Source: Bacteroidales bacterium
GTDB taxonomy: Bacteria; Bacteroidota; Bacteroidia; Bacteroidales; JAFGUD01
DNA: 64,000 nt
Reading direction: 5' to 3'
NCBI GenBank assembly: GCA_016938685.1
Contig: JAFGUD010000262.1
Coordinates: 1 to 64,000 of the forward strand
Shown: piece by piece, positions 35,611 through 43,733 of the stretch
How positions within the stretch are numbered: position 1 is the first letter of the stretch
Layout: the number at the start of each line of letters is the position of its first letter
Notes under the pieces: generated by a model
The model's database searches: none
What the model was told of the DNA's origin: nothing
Seen by the model: the letters and a program-made list of their open reading frames with translations, nothing else
Position numbers and translations under genes: made by a program

Positions 35611-37860
35611 TTACAATTTAAAGCCTAAAATTAAAACATCATCAAGTTGTCTGAATTTTTTCAGAGGTGAGTTTCGCCAGTTTTCAAAAATGTTTTCATA
35701 TAAAAAGCGTTGCTCTTGCATAGGTAGTTGGTGATTTTCCCAAAATAGCTCTCTCAGTTGTTTTGGACTGAATTTTCGTCCATCTGGGCCACCAAATTGA
35801 TCTTGGTATCCGTCTGAAAACATATATATTCTATCACCTTTTTTGTATTCTATTTCTTTGTTTGAAAAGTCGGATTCTTTTTTTATAAAATGATAACCAA
35901 CAGGCATTCTGTCAGCGGCGATTATAGAAAGTTCATTATCTCTGATTAGCAACATCGGATTATAAGCTCCGGCAAAATTAATTTTATTGTTTTCAAAGTC
36001 AATAATTGTTAAAGCCATGTCCATTCCTTCTTGTGGTCCATCTTCCATTCCGTGTCCAAGCGAAGTAACAACCATTTCGCGCATTCTGTTCAAAATATCG
36101 GCGGCTGTTAGTTTTTCCGGTTTGTTTCTATATTCTTGATTTACAATCTGATTTAGAAATGATATCCCCAGCATGCTCATAAATGCTCCCGGAACTCCAT
36201 GTCCTGTGCAGTCTGCGGCTGTAATTACCAGTTTATTACCAATTTTTGATGCCCAAAAATAATCTCCCGAAACAATATCTCGAGGTTTGTATAAAATAAA
36301 ATAATCTTCAAGGTTTTTTTCTAAGAAAGCAAACGGTGTAAGCAAGGCTCGTTGTATCCTCTGAGCATAGTTTATACTTGATGTAATTTCTTTGTTTTGT
36401 TTTTCTACAAATTCTTTTTGTCTTTCAATTTCGTCTCTTTGAGCTTCTATTTCTTCGTTGCTTTGGTTTAGTTGTGTGTTTTTTAAGCTAATTTGAGCGT
36501 TTTTATCTTCAAGTAGTTTGTTCGTCTTTTGTTTTTGTCTATAACTCCTGAATATCAAAAAAGCAACAATTATCATCATAATAAAACCAACCAAAAAGAA
36601 TAACGAAACCAGCTTTTGTCTTTTAATTTGAGCGTCTTGAATAGCATCTTTCTTCTGTTGTTCCAGTTCTTGCATTTTTTGTTTTTTGTCAAATTCATAT
36701 TGCATAGATAGCTGGGTCATTTCTTTTGTTTTGCTGTCGTTATATAGAGAATCTTTTAGTTTGCTGTGTTCGTGATAGAAGTCAAACGCTAATTTATATC
36801 TGCCTGTGTTGTAGTATAAATCTGCTAAATTTGCTAGAATTGTCTCGGTTACCTGTTCTGTGTGTAAGTTGTTAGATAATTCTAGAGCTTCTTTTAAATA
36901 TTTCTCAGCATTTTTGTAATCATTAATTAAAAGATAGTAACTCCCCATTTTTGATAATGAATTAACAATGCCAAAAGAATTGTTATCTTCTATTCTTAGT
37001 TCCATACTTTTGTTAAGATAGAAATATGCACTGTCGTATTTTTCTTCATCTAAAAAACAAGAACCAATAGTTTCGTACGCAGTAGCTTCTAGTCTTATTA
37101 TTCCAATTTCTGAACTGACATTTATACATTTTCTTGAATAAAAAACTGCACTATCTCTAAGAATTATGCTATTTAGAGTGTCTTTTTCTACTGATAGTTT
37201 TTTTGAAGAAAGAAAGTAGTAAACGCTACTTATATATAAATATGTTGATGCTATATTGTATTTGTCATCAACTTCAATAAATATTTCTAATGCTCTATTG
37301 AAATACACAAAAGAAGAATCTTCATTGTTTTGCATAGATGAAAATAAAAGACCTATTGCGCTGTATGTTTTTGCTTTGCCTAACGTGTCTCCAATTTCAA
37401 CTCTAAGTTTTAGGCTTTCAAGATAAAGAGAGAGTGATGTTTCCCAGTTTCCTATTTGGCTATGTACGTTGCCTAAATTTCGATATGCAATTGCTTCGCC
37501 TTTTTTGTTTTTTGCTTTTTGGTAATTTTCAAGACTTTTTTCGTATAAATCTAATGCTTCTTGGTATGCTGCGTTGTAGTAATAATATGCCGCCAAATTC
37601 TTTTGTGCTGTTGCTACTCCTGTCCAGTATTCAAGTTTTGTGGCTAATTCTATACTTTTATCTGCACAAAAAACAGAGTTTGTTGAGTCAAAATAACTTA
37701 TTTGCCAAATTAAATCGTTGTAAGCTATTACTTTATTAGTGTCGTTTGGTAGTTTGTTTATGCTGTCTACCATAAATTTTATTTCTTCGTCAGTTTGCGA
37801 AAAAACACTTGAAGAAAAAAGGCCAAGAAGTATTATTGTGAGGAAAAATATGTGTTTCAA
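35611..37860 (-). CDS. TPR sensor with SpoIIE-type serine phosphatase domain
   Basis: A 749-residue signalling protein. A signal peptide (about 1-22) is followed by a periplasmic TPR array (about 30-395), a single membrane helix (about 418-438), a coiled coil (about 440-505) and a PP2C/SpoIIE phosphatase domain (about 515-749) with AADCTGHGVPGAFMSM, SDGYQDQFGG and the terminal DDVLILGF. Such proteins dephosphorylate anti-anti-sigma factors in other bacteria. No STAS or anti-sigma partner is near, so the target is unknown. The metal-binding Asp residues are all present. Confidence 0.87.
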   Translation of the reverse strand: MKHIFFLTIILLGLFSSSVFSQTDEEIKFMVDSINKLPNDTNKVIAYNDLIWQISYFDSTNSVFCADKSIELATKLEYWTGVATAQKNLAAYYYYNAAYQEALDLYEKSLENYQKAKNKKGEAIAYRNLGNVHSQIGNWETSLSLYLESLKLRVEIGDTLGKAKTYSAIGLLFSSMQNNEDSSFVYFNRALEIFIEVDDKYNIASTYLYISSVYYFLSSKKLSVEKDTLNSIILRDSAVFYSRKCINVSSEIGIIRLEATAYETIGSCFLDEEKYDSAYFYLNKSMELRIEDNNSFGIVNSLSKMGSYYLLINDYKNAEKYLKEALELSNNLHTEQVTETILANLADLYYNTGRYKLAFDFYHEHSKLKDSLYNDSKTKEMTQLSMQYEFDKKQKMQELEQQKKDAIQDAQIKRQKLVSLFFLVGFIMMIIVAFLIFRSYRQKQKTNKLLEDKNAQISLKNTQLNQSNEEIEAQRDEIERQKEFVEKQNKEITSSINYAQRIQRALLTPFAFLEKNLEDYFILYKPRDIVSGDYFWASKIGNKLVITAADCTGHGVPGAFMSMLGISFLNQIVNQEYRNKPEKLTAADILNRMREMVVTSLGHGMEDGPQEGMDMALTIIDFENNKINFAGAYNPMLLIRDNELSIIAADRMPVGYHFIKKESDFSNKEIEYKKGDRIYMFSDGYQDQFGGPDGRKFSPKQLRELFWENHQLPMQEQRFLYENIFENWRNSPLKKFRQLDDVLILGFKL

Positions 37861-38313
37861 AATCGTTATTTTTAGGTAAGCAAAATAATACTAAAAATTC
37901 TTTTTTTGCAAAAAAAATATAGTTGCTTGGTATTGTGAATTTTGTGTGTCAGATTGATATTGGTATTGTGAATTATTTTTAGGAAATTCAAGAAAAAAAG
38001 TGGTTACTTGGTTTGGTTATGAACTAATATTTTAGTTTTAAGCTCTGTTTAGTTGATGCTTGACTTCTTTTAATATTGTTATATTTGTGTTTGGCTGAAA
38101 ATTTAAGTTTAAAATTTTTAGAATAATTGATTTTAATAGGGCCGCAAAAAATCAATATGTGCATTAAGTGTTTGATATTATGGGTTATAGGAATTGTGAT
38201 AGAAGAAGAAAGAGTTGTGTGAAGTTTTTTGTCCATTGATTCTTTCGTCTTTTTAACAAAAAAAATTATATTTGTGCGAATTTATTTTTATTAACTTTAA
38301 TTTTTATATTAAA
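37861..38313. other. 453-bp intergenic region before the RRM gene
   Basis: It contains a 14-bp direct repeat (TGGTATTGTGAATT, near 37927 and 37960), a TATATTTG box at 38080-38087 with TTG 17 nt upstream, and a 9-bp stem (ATTGATTTT 38126-38134 with AAAATCAAT 38148-38156) around a GC-rich loop. A second TATATTTG lies at 38267. A minus-strand reading of 70 codons here (38024-38236) has no recognisable features and I do not call it. The region could be a long leader of the RRM gene or hold a small RNA. Confidence 0.45.
38267..38274 (+). promoter_or_regulatory. -7 box TATATTTG for the RRM gene
   Basis: Matches TAnnTTTG, 40 nt before the ATG at 38314. No clear -33 TTG. Confidence 0.45.
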
Positions 38314-38559
38314 ATGGTTCTTTACGTTGGTAATATGTTTTTTGGTCTTACAGAAGACCAGTTAAAAGAAGTTTTTGAATCTTATGGACATGTAGATTCA
38401 GTTAAAATAGTAAGAGATCGAGAAACCGGCAGAAGTCGTGGATTTGGTTTTGTTGAAATGAGCAATGATGATGAAGCTCAACTTGCATTGAACGAACTAA
38501 ATGGCAAAGAAGTTGGTGGCCGAAACATAATTGTTAACCATGCTACAAAGCAAGACTAA
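38314..38559 (+). CDS. RRM-type RNA-binding protein
   Basis: An 81-residue single RNA-recognition-motif protein. RNP-2 is LYVGNM (3-8) and RNP-1 is RGFGFVEM (about 43-50). The ATG at 38314 begins directly at the first beta strand; the TTG 42 nt upstream lies in the promoter box and is rejected. Such small RRM proteins are abundant in Bacteroidota and cold-induced in cyanobacteria, and act as general RNA chaperones or post-transcriptional regulators. A terminator follows. Confidence 0.9.
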   Translation: MVLYVGNMFFGLTEDQLKEVFESYGHVDSVKIVRDRETGRSRGFGFVEMSNDDEAQLALNELNGKEVGGRNIIVNHATKQD

Positions 38560-38586
38560 TTGATTTTTTTGTTTATTGAGCAAAAT

Positions 38587-38627
38587 AAACTTTGTGTCGG
38601 CTTTTTGTCGGGCAAAGTTTTTTTTTA
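38587..38627 (+). terminator. Terminator after the RRM gene
   Basis: AAACTTTG (38587-38594) pairs with CAAAGTTT (38613-38620), followed by a T-run. The loop itself is GC-rich. It ends just before the start of the YgjP-like gene at 38636. Confidence 0.82.
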
Positions 38628-38635
38628 TTTTATTT

Positions 38636-39310
38636 ATGAAAATTTTTGATTTTGAAATAGAAAAAATAATTAAGTCCAAACGAAAAACTATTTCGCTTGC
38701 TGTTTTGCCGAACGGAAAATTGGAGTTAAAAACTCCTAATAAAATTTCCGAAAAACAAATCGAAGAGATTATTTTAAGGCATCAAAGATGGATAGTAAAG
38801 CGTCAGCAAAATTTGTTGGAAAATATGTATACGCCTAAAACATTTTACGAGGGTGAAAAATTACTTCTTCTTGGAAATGAATATTCTTTGAAATTTGTAA
38901 AAGGTTTGAAATTGCCTGAAATCAGAGATAATTTTATTATTATAGATAATGAAAAGCATGATAATTTACATGATTTTTTTACTTTTTGGTATCGTGAATT
39001 TGCTTTCAAAATTTTTAAAGAGCGAATAGATGGATATTCAAAAATCATGAATTTACAATATGATTCGCTTAAAATTTCAAATGCTAAAACTCGTTGGGGT
39101 TCTTGTAGTAGTAAAAAAAATATTAATCTGTCATGGCGTTTAATTATGGCTCCAATGAAAATAGTGGATTACGTTATTATCCATGAGTTGGCACATTTAA
39201 AAGAACTTAATCATTCTCCAAAATTTTGGGCAGTTGTAGAAGGAGCAATGCCAGATTACAAAATTTACCGTAGTTGGCTTAAAAAAAATGGTCATACTCT
39301 TAGTTTTTAA
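38636..39310 (+). CDS. YgjP-type metallopeptidase-like protein (DUF45, SprT-like)
   Basis: A 224-residue cytoplasmic protein. The ATG at 38636 is chosen; earlier starts lie in the terminator of the RRM gene. The zinc motif HELAHLKELNHSPKFW (HExxH with a third His) near 183-198, together with the preceding KTRWGSCSS motif, defines the YgjP/DUF45 group. The substrate is unknown. An 8-bp-period repeat region begins shortly after the stop codon. Confidence 0.87.
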   Translation: MKIFDFEIEKIIKSKRKTISLAVLPNGKLELKTPNKISEKQIEEIILRHQRWIVKRQQNLLENMYTPKTFYEGEKLLLLGNEYSLKFVKGLKLPEIRDNFIIIDNEKHDNLHDFFTFWYREFAFKIFKERIDGYSKIMNLQYDSLKISNAKTRWGSCSSKKNINLSWRLIMAPMKIVDYVIIHELAHLKELNHSPKFWAVVEGAMPDYKIYRSWLKKNGHTLSF

Positions 39311-39313
39311 TTT

Positions 39314-39408
39314 CAGTTTTCCAGTCTTTCAGTCCTCAGTCTTTCAAGAATCAGGTTTTCATCATTCTATTATTTAATCATTCTATCATTCAATAATTCT
39401 ATTATTCT
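39314..39408. repeat. Octameric repeat array after the YgjP-like gene
   Basis: From 39361 to 39408 the sequence reads as six 8-mers in register: ATCATTCT, ATTATTTA, ATCATTCT, ATCATTCA, ATAATTCT, ATTATTCT. The part 39314-39360 repeats CAGTCTTT-like words with a looser 7-8 bp spacing. It starts 4 nt after the stop codon of the YgjP-like gene, in the same kind of place as the 7-bp arrays. Confidence 0.8.
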
Positions 39409-39516
39409 TTATTTTTCCCTGTCTTCCGCTGTCACTTTTTATTTAATTTCTAATCTAATGTATGTTTATTGAAAAAAAACGATTTAATTTACAATTCAAA
39501 ACTAATTTATAAGTGT

Positions 39517-41925
39517 ATGAAAATCAAATTGTTAATTGTTTTTGTGTTGCTTGTTTCTGTTTTAAGGGCACAAAATGTTACCGTTAGTGGTTATATTGCT
39601 GATTCTGAATCCGGCGAAAGGTTAATTGGAGCTAATGTTTTTGATGCTAATAATACTAAGTACGGAACAGCCAGCAATAGTTATGGATTTTACAGTTTAA
39701 CTGTACCTGCAGGAAAATATAAGTTAACTGCAACTTATTTTGGTTATGGAGGCTGGCAAGAGGAATTAAATATTACAAAGGATACTTTGATTAACATTGA
39801 CATTTCAACAGATGTTAAAATTGAAGAAGTTATAATTCAGGCTCAACACAATCAAGTAGAAAGTTCTCAGATGGGACGAATTGACGTTCCAATGGCAACA
39901 ATTAAGGTGCTTCCGGTAATTTTCGGTGAAGTTGATGTGCTTAAAGCTTTACAACTCTTACCTGGTGTTCAGGGCGGAACAGAAGGTACAAGTGGTTTGT
40001 ATATTAGAGGAGGTAGTTCTGATCAGAATTTAATCTTGCTAGATGGTGTTCCGGTTTACAACGCAAATCACCTTTTTGGTTTCTTTTCTGTGTTTAACGC
40101 TGACGCAATTAGTAATGTTACTCTTTATAAAGGTGGTTTCCCTGCAAGATATGGAGGTAGACTATCTTCTGTGATTGACATTAATCTGAAAGAAGGAAAC
40201 ATGAAAGAATTTCACGGGGTAGTTTCTGTTGGAATTATAGCATCAAAATTTATGGTTGAAGGTCCCATAAAAAAAGATAAAACTTCGTTTATGGTTGCCG
40301 GAAGACGTACTTATATAGACGTTTTAGCAGCACCTTTTATCAAAACATATTCTTTGTTTGAAGAGGGCATGAATATGGGTGCAGGATATTATTTTTACGA
40401 TTATAATGCAAAAATAAATCATATTCTTTCTGATAAAGACAGAATATTCTTTAGCTTGTATGGAGGAAAAGATAAGGCTTATGCTAATATTAAACAGGAA
40501 TATGAATCAAATAAATCCGAATCGAACATGAAACTTGGTTGGGGAAATATTATTTCTGCTCTTAGATGGAATCACATGTATAATTCAAAATTATTTGGAA
40601 ATACAACGCTTACATACAGCAGATTTAATTTCTTTACCGATATTTCAATGGCTGACGAATGGTATGATGAAGATAATACAAAACATGAATCTGAGTACGG
40701 AGTTGCTTATGACCAAGGAATTGATGATATATCTCTGAAAGTGGATTTTGATTACGCCTTAAATAATAACAATAAAATAAAATTCGGAGCAGAAGGGACT
40801 TATCATATTTTTACCCCTGGTATAACAAATTTATTTCTCAAAAACGATTATTTTGAGATTGATTCTACTATGAGTTATAATAGGATTTATACCAGAGAAT
40901 TTGCTCTATACTTTGAAGACGATATTAGAATAGGAAATAAACTTAAGGTAAATTTAGGAACAAGATTTTCTGCTTTTCATGTTCGAGATACGTTATTTTA
41001 TTCACCAGAGCCAAGGATTTCTGCACGTTTTATTATCATGGATGGTTGGTCAGTTAAGGCTTCGTTTGTGATGATGAAACAATATCTTCATTTTCTTACA
41101 AGTAATACTCTTGGGATGCCAACAGATATGTGGTATCCGGCAACCGATAAAATTATTCCCGAAAAATCATATCAATATGCAGTAGGAACATCAATTGCTG
41201 TAACTGATAAAGTTTCTTTGGTTATTGAAGGTTTTTACAAAGAAATGACTAATTTACTTGAATTGAAAGAAGGGAAATCTGCTTTTGGAGATTTTGGTTT
41301 TGGTGAGGATAAAGGTGATACATGGGAAGACAAAGTATTACAAGGAAATGGTTGGTCGTATGGAGCTGAATTTTTGCTTAAAAAAGATGTAGGAAAACTT
41401 ACTGGTTGGATTGGTTATACTTATGCAAAAGCTGACAGATTATTTGCAGGAGATGGTAATACAACCGGAGCAGAACAAATTTCAAACGGAGAGGTATTTC
41501 CTTTTGCTTACGACAGACGACATAATTTGAGTATTGTTGCTAATTATAACTTTAATGATAATTGGGGGTTGTCCCTAACCTGGGTATATGGTTCCGGTAA
41601 TCCTACAACTATATCTCAATTGCAATATATTCCTATCAATCAGGTTAATCCTGAATATGGTAGTTATTACGGAAGAATTAATTATTATGGAAGCCGAAAT
41701 AATTATCGTTTGCCTTCGGTTCATCGTTTAGATGCAGGATTAAATTGGACAAAAGAAGTAAGAATTGGAACAAGAACATGGAGCTTGGGTGTTTATAATG
41801 CTTATAATCACATAAATCCGTTTTTCTATCAATTAGAAAGTAATTATGAGACCGGAGACAAATATTTAAGAGTTTATAGTATTTTCCCAATTATGCCTTC
41901 TTTGAGTTATAAAATTGAATTTTAG
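39517..41925 (+). CDS. TonB-dependent receptor with carboxypeptidase-like domain
   Basis: An 802-residue outer-membrane receptor. The ATG at 39517 gives a signal ending VLRAQ; an upstream TTG at 39469 would add a non-signal extension. A carboxypeptidase-regulatory-like domain (about 20-105) is followed by a plug domain (about 120-230, with GLYIRGGSSDQNLILLDG and FPARYGGRLSSV) and a barrel with an aromatic end (SYKIEF). It lacks the SusC-specific features and is paired with a DUF4249-type lipoprotein, an arrangement known widely in Bacteroidota. The substrate is unknown. Confidence 0.9.
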   Translation: MKIKLLIVFVLLVSVLRAQNVTVSGYIADSESGERLIGANVFDANNTKYGTASNSYGFYSLTVPAGKYKLTATYFGYGGWQEELNITKDTLINIDISTDVKIEEVIIQAQHNQVESSQMGRIDVPMATIKVLPVIFGEVDVLKALQLLPGVQGGTEGTSGLYIRGGSSDQNLILLDGVPVYNANHLFGFFSVFNADAISNVTLYKGGFPARYGGRLSSVIDINLKEGNMKEFHGVVSVGIIASKFMVEGPIKKDKTSFMVAGRRTYIDVLAAPFIKTYSLFEEGMNMGAGYYFYDYNAKINHILSDKDRIFFSLYGGKDKAYANIKQEYESNKSESNMKLGWGNIISALRWNHMYNSKLFGNTTLTYSRFNFFTDISMADEWYDEDNTKHESEYGVAYDQGIDDISLKVDFDYALNNNNKIKFGAEGTYHIFTPGITNLFLKNDYFEIDSTMSYNRIYTREFALYFEDDIRIGNKLKVNLGTRFSAFHVRDTLFYSPEPRISARFIIMDGWSVKASFVMMKQYLHFLTSNTLGMPTDMWYPATDKIIPEKSYQYAVGTSIAVTDKVSLVIEGFYKEMTNLLELKEGKSAFGDFGFGEDKGDTWEDKVLQGNGWSYGAEFLLKKDVGKLTGWIGYTYAKADRLFAGDGNTTGAEQISNGEVFPFAYDRRHNLSIVANYNFNDNWGLSLTWVYGSGNPTTISQLQYIPINQVNPEYGSYYGRINYYGSRNNYRLPSVHRLDAGLNWTKEVRIGTRTWSLGVYNAYNHINPFFYQLESNYETGDKYLRVYSIFPIMPSLSYKIEF

Positions 41926-41946
41926 TAAGATATTAAATTTTAAATT

Positions 41947-42906
41947 ATGAATAAATACATATTTTCAACAGTAATTTTGTTTCTAATTCTAGTTATAACA
42001 AGCTGTTACAGAGATATTACTCTTGATGTTGATGACTCGGAACAAAAAATTGTTTTGCAAGGTATCTTTTTTAGCGATAGTCTTATTATGATACATGTTT
42101 CCAAATCTGTTAATATTAATTATAATGATAATCAGGAAATGCCTGTTATTACTGACGCAAAGGTCTCTTTGTACAAAGATGGCGAATTTGTTGAGGTAAT
42201 GTTACATAAGTCAAAAGGTTTGTATAAATCAACTGTTTTGGCAGAAGCTGGTCATAGTTACGAAGTTATTGTAGAAACGAATAATAAAGTTGTAAAAGGA
42301 ACAGTTGATATGCCTGAAATCGCTCAAATTGATGGTATCAAGTATATCGGGAAAGATCAAAATCAATGGATGGATGTAATTGAACTTTCTTTTTCTGATC
42401 AACTAAATATAGATGATTATTATCTATTTGATGGTTATACTTATTATAAAAGTTATTATTATAATGATACAGGATGGTACGACAGTGTTGATGTGTACAA
42501 GGATGATTGGGTAACTATATATTTGCCGGAAGGAATGACAAATGGAACGATTAATTATTTATATTTTTACCCTTATGTTACAGATGGAATAGGTTTTACT
42601 GATAACCTTATAGGAAATGGCGAAGTTCATCAGCAACTTAATGTAAGTGCATACTCTTGGGATGAATTTTATCCTCAGGATTCATTTACCGTTTACTTCA
42701 ATTTATTGCATGTTAACGAAGATGTCTACCGATTTTTTGTAAGTAATGATAATTATGAAAATAGTTTGTATAATCCTTTTGTTGAACCTGTAAATGTTTA
42801 TTCTAACATAGAAGGTGGGATTGGAATTTTTGCTGCTTTTTCATTGTCTCTGGATTCTGTCAAACTGCCAATAACAGATTATTATTGGGAAGATAAGAAA
42901 CATTAG
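41947..42906 (+). CDS. DUF4249-type lipoprotein, partner of the TonB receptor
   Basis: A 319-residue lipoprotein with lipobox VITSC (Cys20). The next strands (KIVLQGIFFSDSLIMIHVSKSVN) and the following DAKVSLYKDGEFVE are typical of DUF4249 proteins that follow a TonB receptor. It starts 22 nt after the receptor gene and is probably its surface-exposed accessory. The C-terminus is rather short for the family but there is no sign of truncation. Confidence 0.82.
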   Translation: MNKYIFSTVILFLILVITSCYRDITLDVDDSEQKIVLQGIFFSDSLIMIHVSKSVNINYNDNQEMPVITDAKVSLYKDGEFVEVMLHKSKGLYKSTVLAEAGHSYEVIVETNNKVVKGTVDMPEIAQIDGIKYIGKDQNQWMDVIELSFSDQLNIDDYYLFDGYTYYKSYYYNDTGWYDSVDVYKDDWVTIYLPEGMTNGTINYLYFYPYVTDGIGFTDNLIGNGEVHQQLNVSAYSWDEFYPQDSFTVYFNLLHVNEDVYRFFVSNDNYENSLYNPFVEPVNVYSNIEGGIGIFAAFSLSLDSVKLPITDYYWEDKKH

Positions 42907-42934
42907 ATTTAGGCTTTTTTGAAAAATAAAAGAA

Positions 42935-42982
42935 AAAATCTAATCAAGAAGGTTGTTATTCCTTATTGATTAGATTTTTTTA
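42935..42982 (+). terminator. Terminator after the receptor/DUF4249 pair
   Basis: AAAATCTAATCAA (42935-42947) pairs with TTGATTAGATTTT (42966-42978), followed by T residues. On the other strand A-runs also flank it, so it may serve the converging gene at 43020. Confidence 0.85.
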
Positions 42983-43019
42983 TTTAATATCTATTGGGTT
43001 GTATTGATTTAGGTGTTTT

Positions 43020-43484
43020 TTAGAAAGCGTTTGCCGTATTTGTGAATAATTCTCCTGAAAAGAAAGAAAATAATGTTAAGTAATTTTTCTGATTAACATC
43101 TACAATCAGTTTATCTTTATTAAATACGTATAAGTCAGTACAAATATTACCGTTTACATCATAAGATGAATATTCATAGAGTATTAAACCGCATCTGTAA
43201 GAAATTGCTTTCATAAATACTGTTTCTCCTGTGTATTCGTTGTTTACTATTTCCGGTAATCTTGTGTACACTTGGTCGTCTTTTTTATATTCTAAAACGT
43301 CTGCTTTTTCGTAAGTTGTTTTTTCTCCGTTTCTAATTCCGTTTAAGAAGCAAAATACTCCAAAATTTAGATTTTCATAAAAAACTGTGCCTTCTTTTGT
43401 TGTTACATACTCATTTGCTGTTTTTTGAGCAAATATTACTGATGTTGAAAAAACGATTGCTGCGATAATGATTAGTTGTTTCAT
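43020..43484 (-). CDS. Small secreted protein of unknown function
   Basis: 154 residues with a clear signal peptide (about 1-20, ending IFAQ) and no lipobox. The mature part is beta-rich, with three Cys and a hydrophobic C-terminus. I do not recognise the family. Its ribosome binding site is a perfect AGGAGG, rare in this phylum, and a 28-bp near-palindrome lies upstream. The gene is a single unit between converging and tail-facing neighbours. Confidence 0.7.
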   Translation of the reverse strand: MKQLIIIAAIVFSTSVIFAQKTANEYVTTKEGTVFYENLNFGVFCFLNGIRNGEKTTYEKADVLEYKKDDQVYTRLPEIVNNEYTGETVFMKAISYRCGLILYEYSSYDVNGNICTDLYVFNKDKLIVDVNQKNYLTLFSFFSGELFTNTANAF

Positions 43485-43492
43485 GGTATAGC

Positions 43493-43498
43493 CCTCCT
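43493..43498 (-). promoter_or_regulatory. Strong Shine-Dalgarno AGGAGG
   Basis: On the minus strand AGGAGG(G) stands 8 nt before the ATG of the gene at 43484. The sequence and spacing are ideal. No other gene that I checked in the window has such a site; most start regions are only AT-rich. Confidence 0.8.
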
Positions 43499-43543
43499 AA
43501 AATTTAAGTTAAAAAATTGATTATTTTAAACAGTTTAATGACG

Positions 43544-43571
43544 TTATTTAAGTGTGCACACAATTTAATAA
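43544..43571. promoter_or_regulatory. Near-palindrome centred on GTGTGCACAC
   Basis: A perfect GTGTGCACAC (43552-43561) is flanked by TTATTTAA and AATTTAATAA, extending the symmetry to 28 bp with one bulge. It lies about 70 nt upstream of the small secreted protein gene. It could be an operator for a dimeric regulator. The rest of 43485-43733 is AT-rich, with AGTTGCTTG repeated at 43668 and 43707. Confidence 0.45.
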
Positions 43572-43733
43572 CACTAGTTGATATCATTTTTATAAATATG
43601 AATTAAAAATGAATTTCTATACTTATGACGGAGAGATACAATAAAGGTTACAAAAAAAATAAAAAAAAGTTGCTTGTATTTGTAAGTTGTTTGTTTTTAA
43701 GAGGTTAGTTGCTTGTGGTTTGAGAAAAAATAT

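Noticed and set aside
38024-38236. A minus-strand reading of 70 codons in the spacer before the RRM gene
   Set aside because: Its composition follows the AT-rich spacer, it has no recognisable motif or start signal, and it overlaps candidate promoter elements on the other strand.
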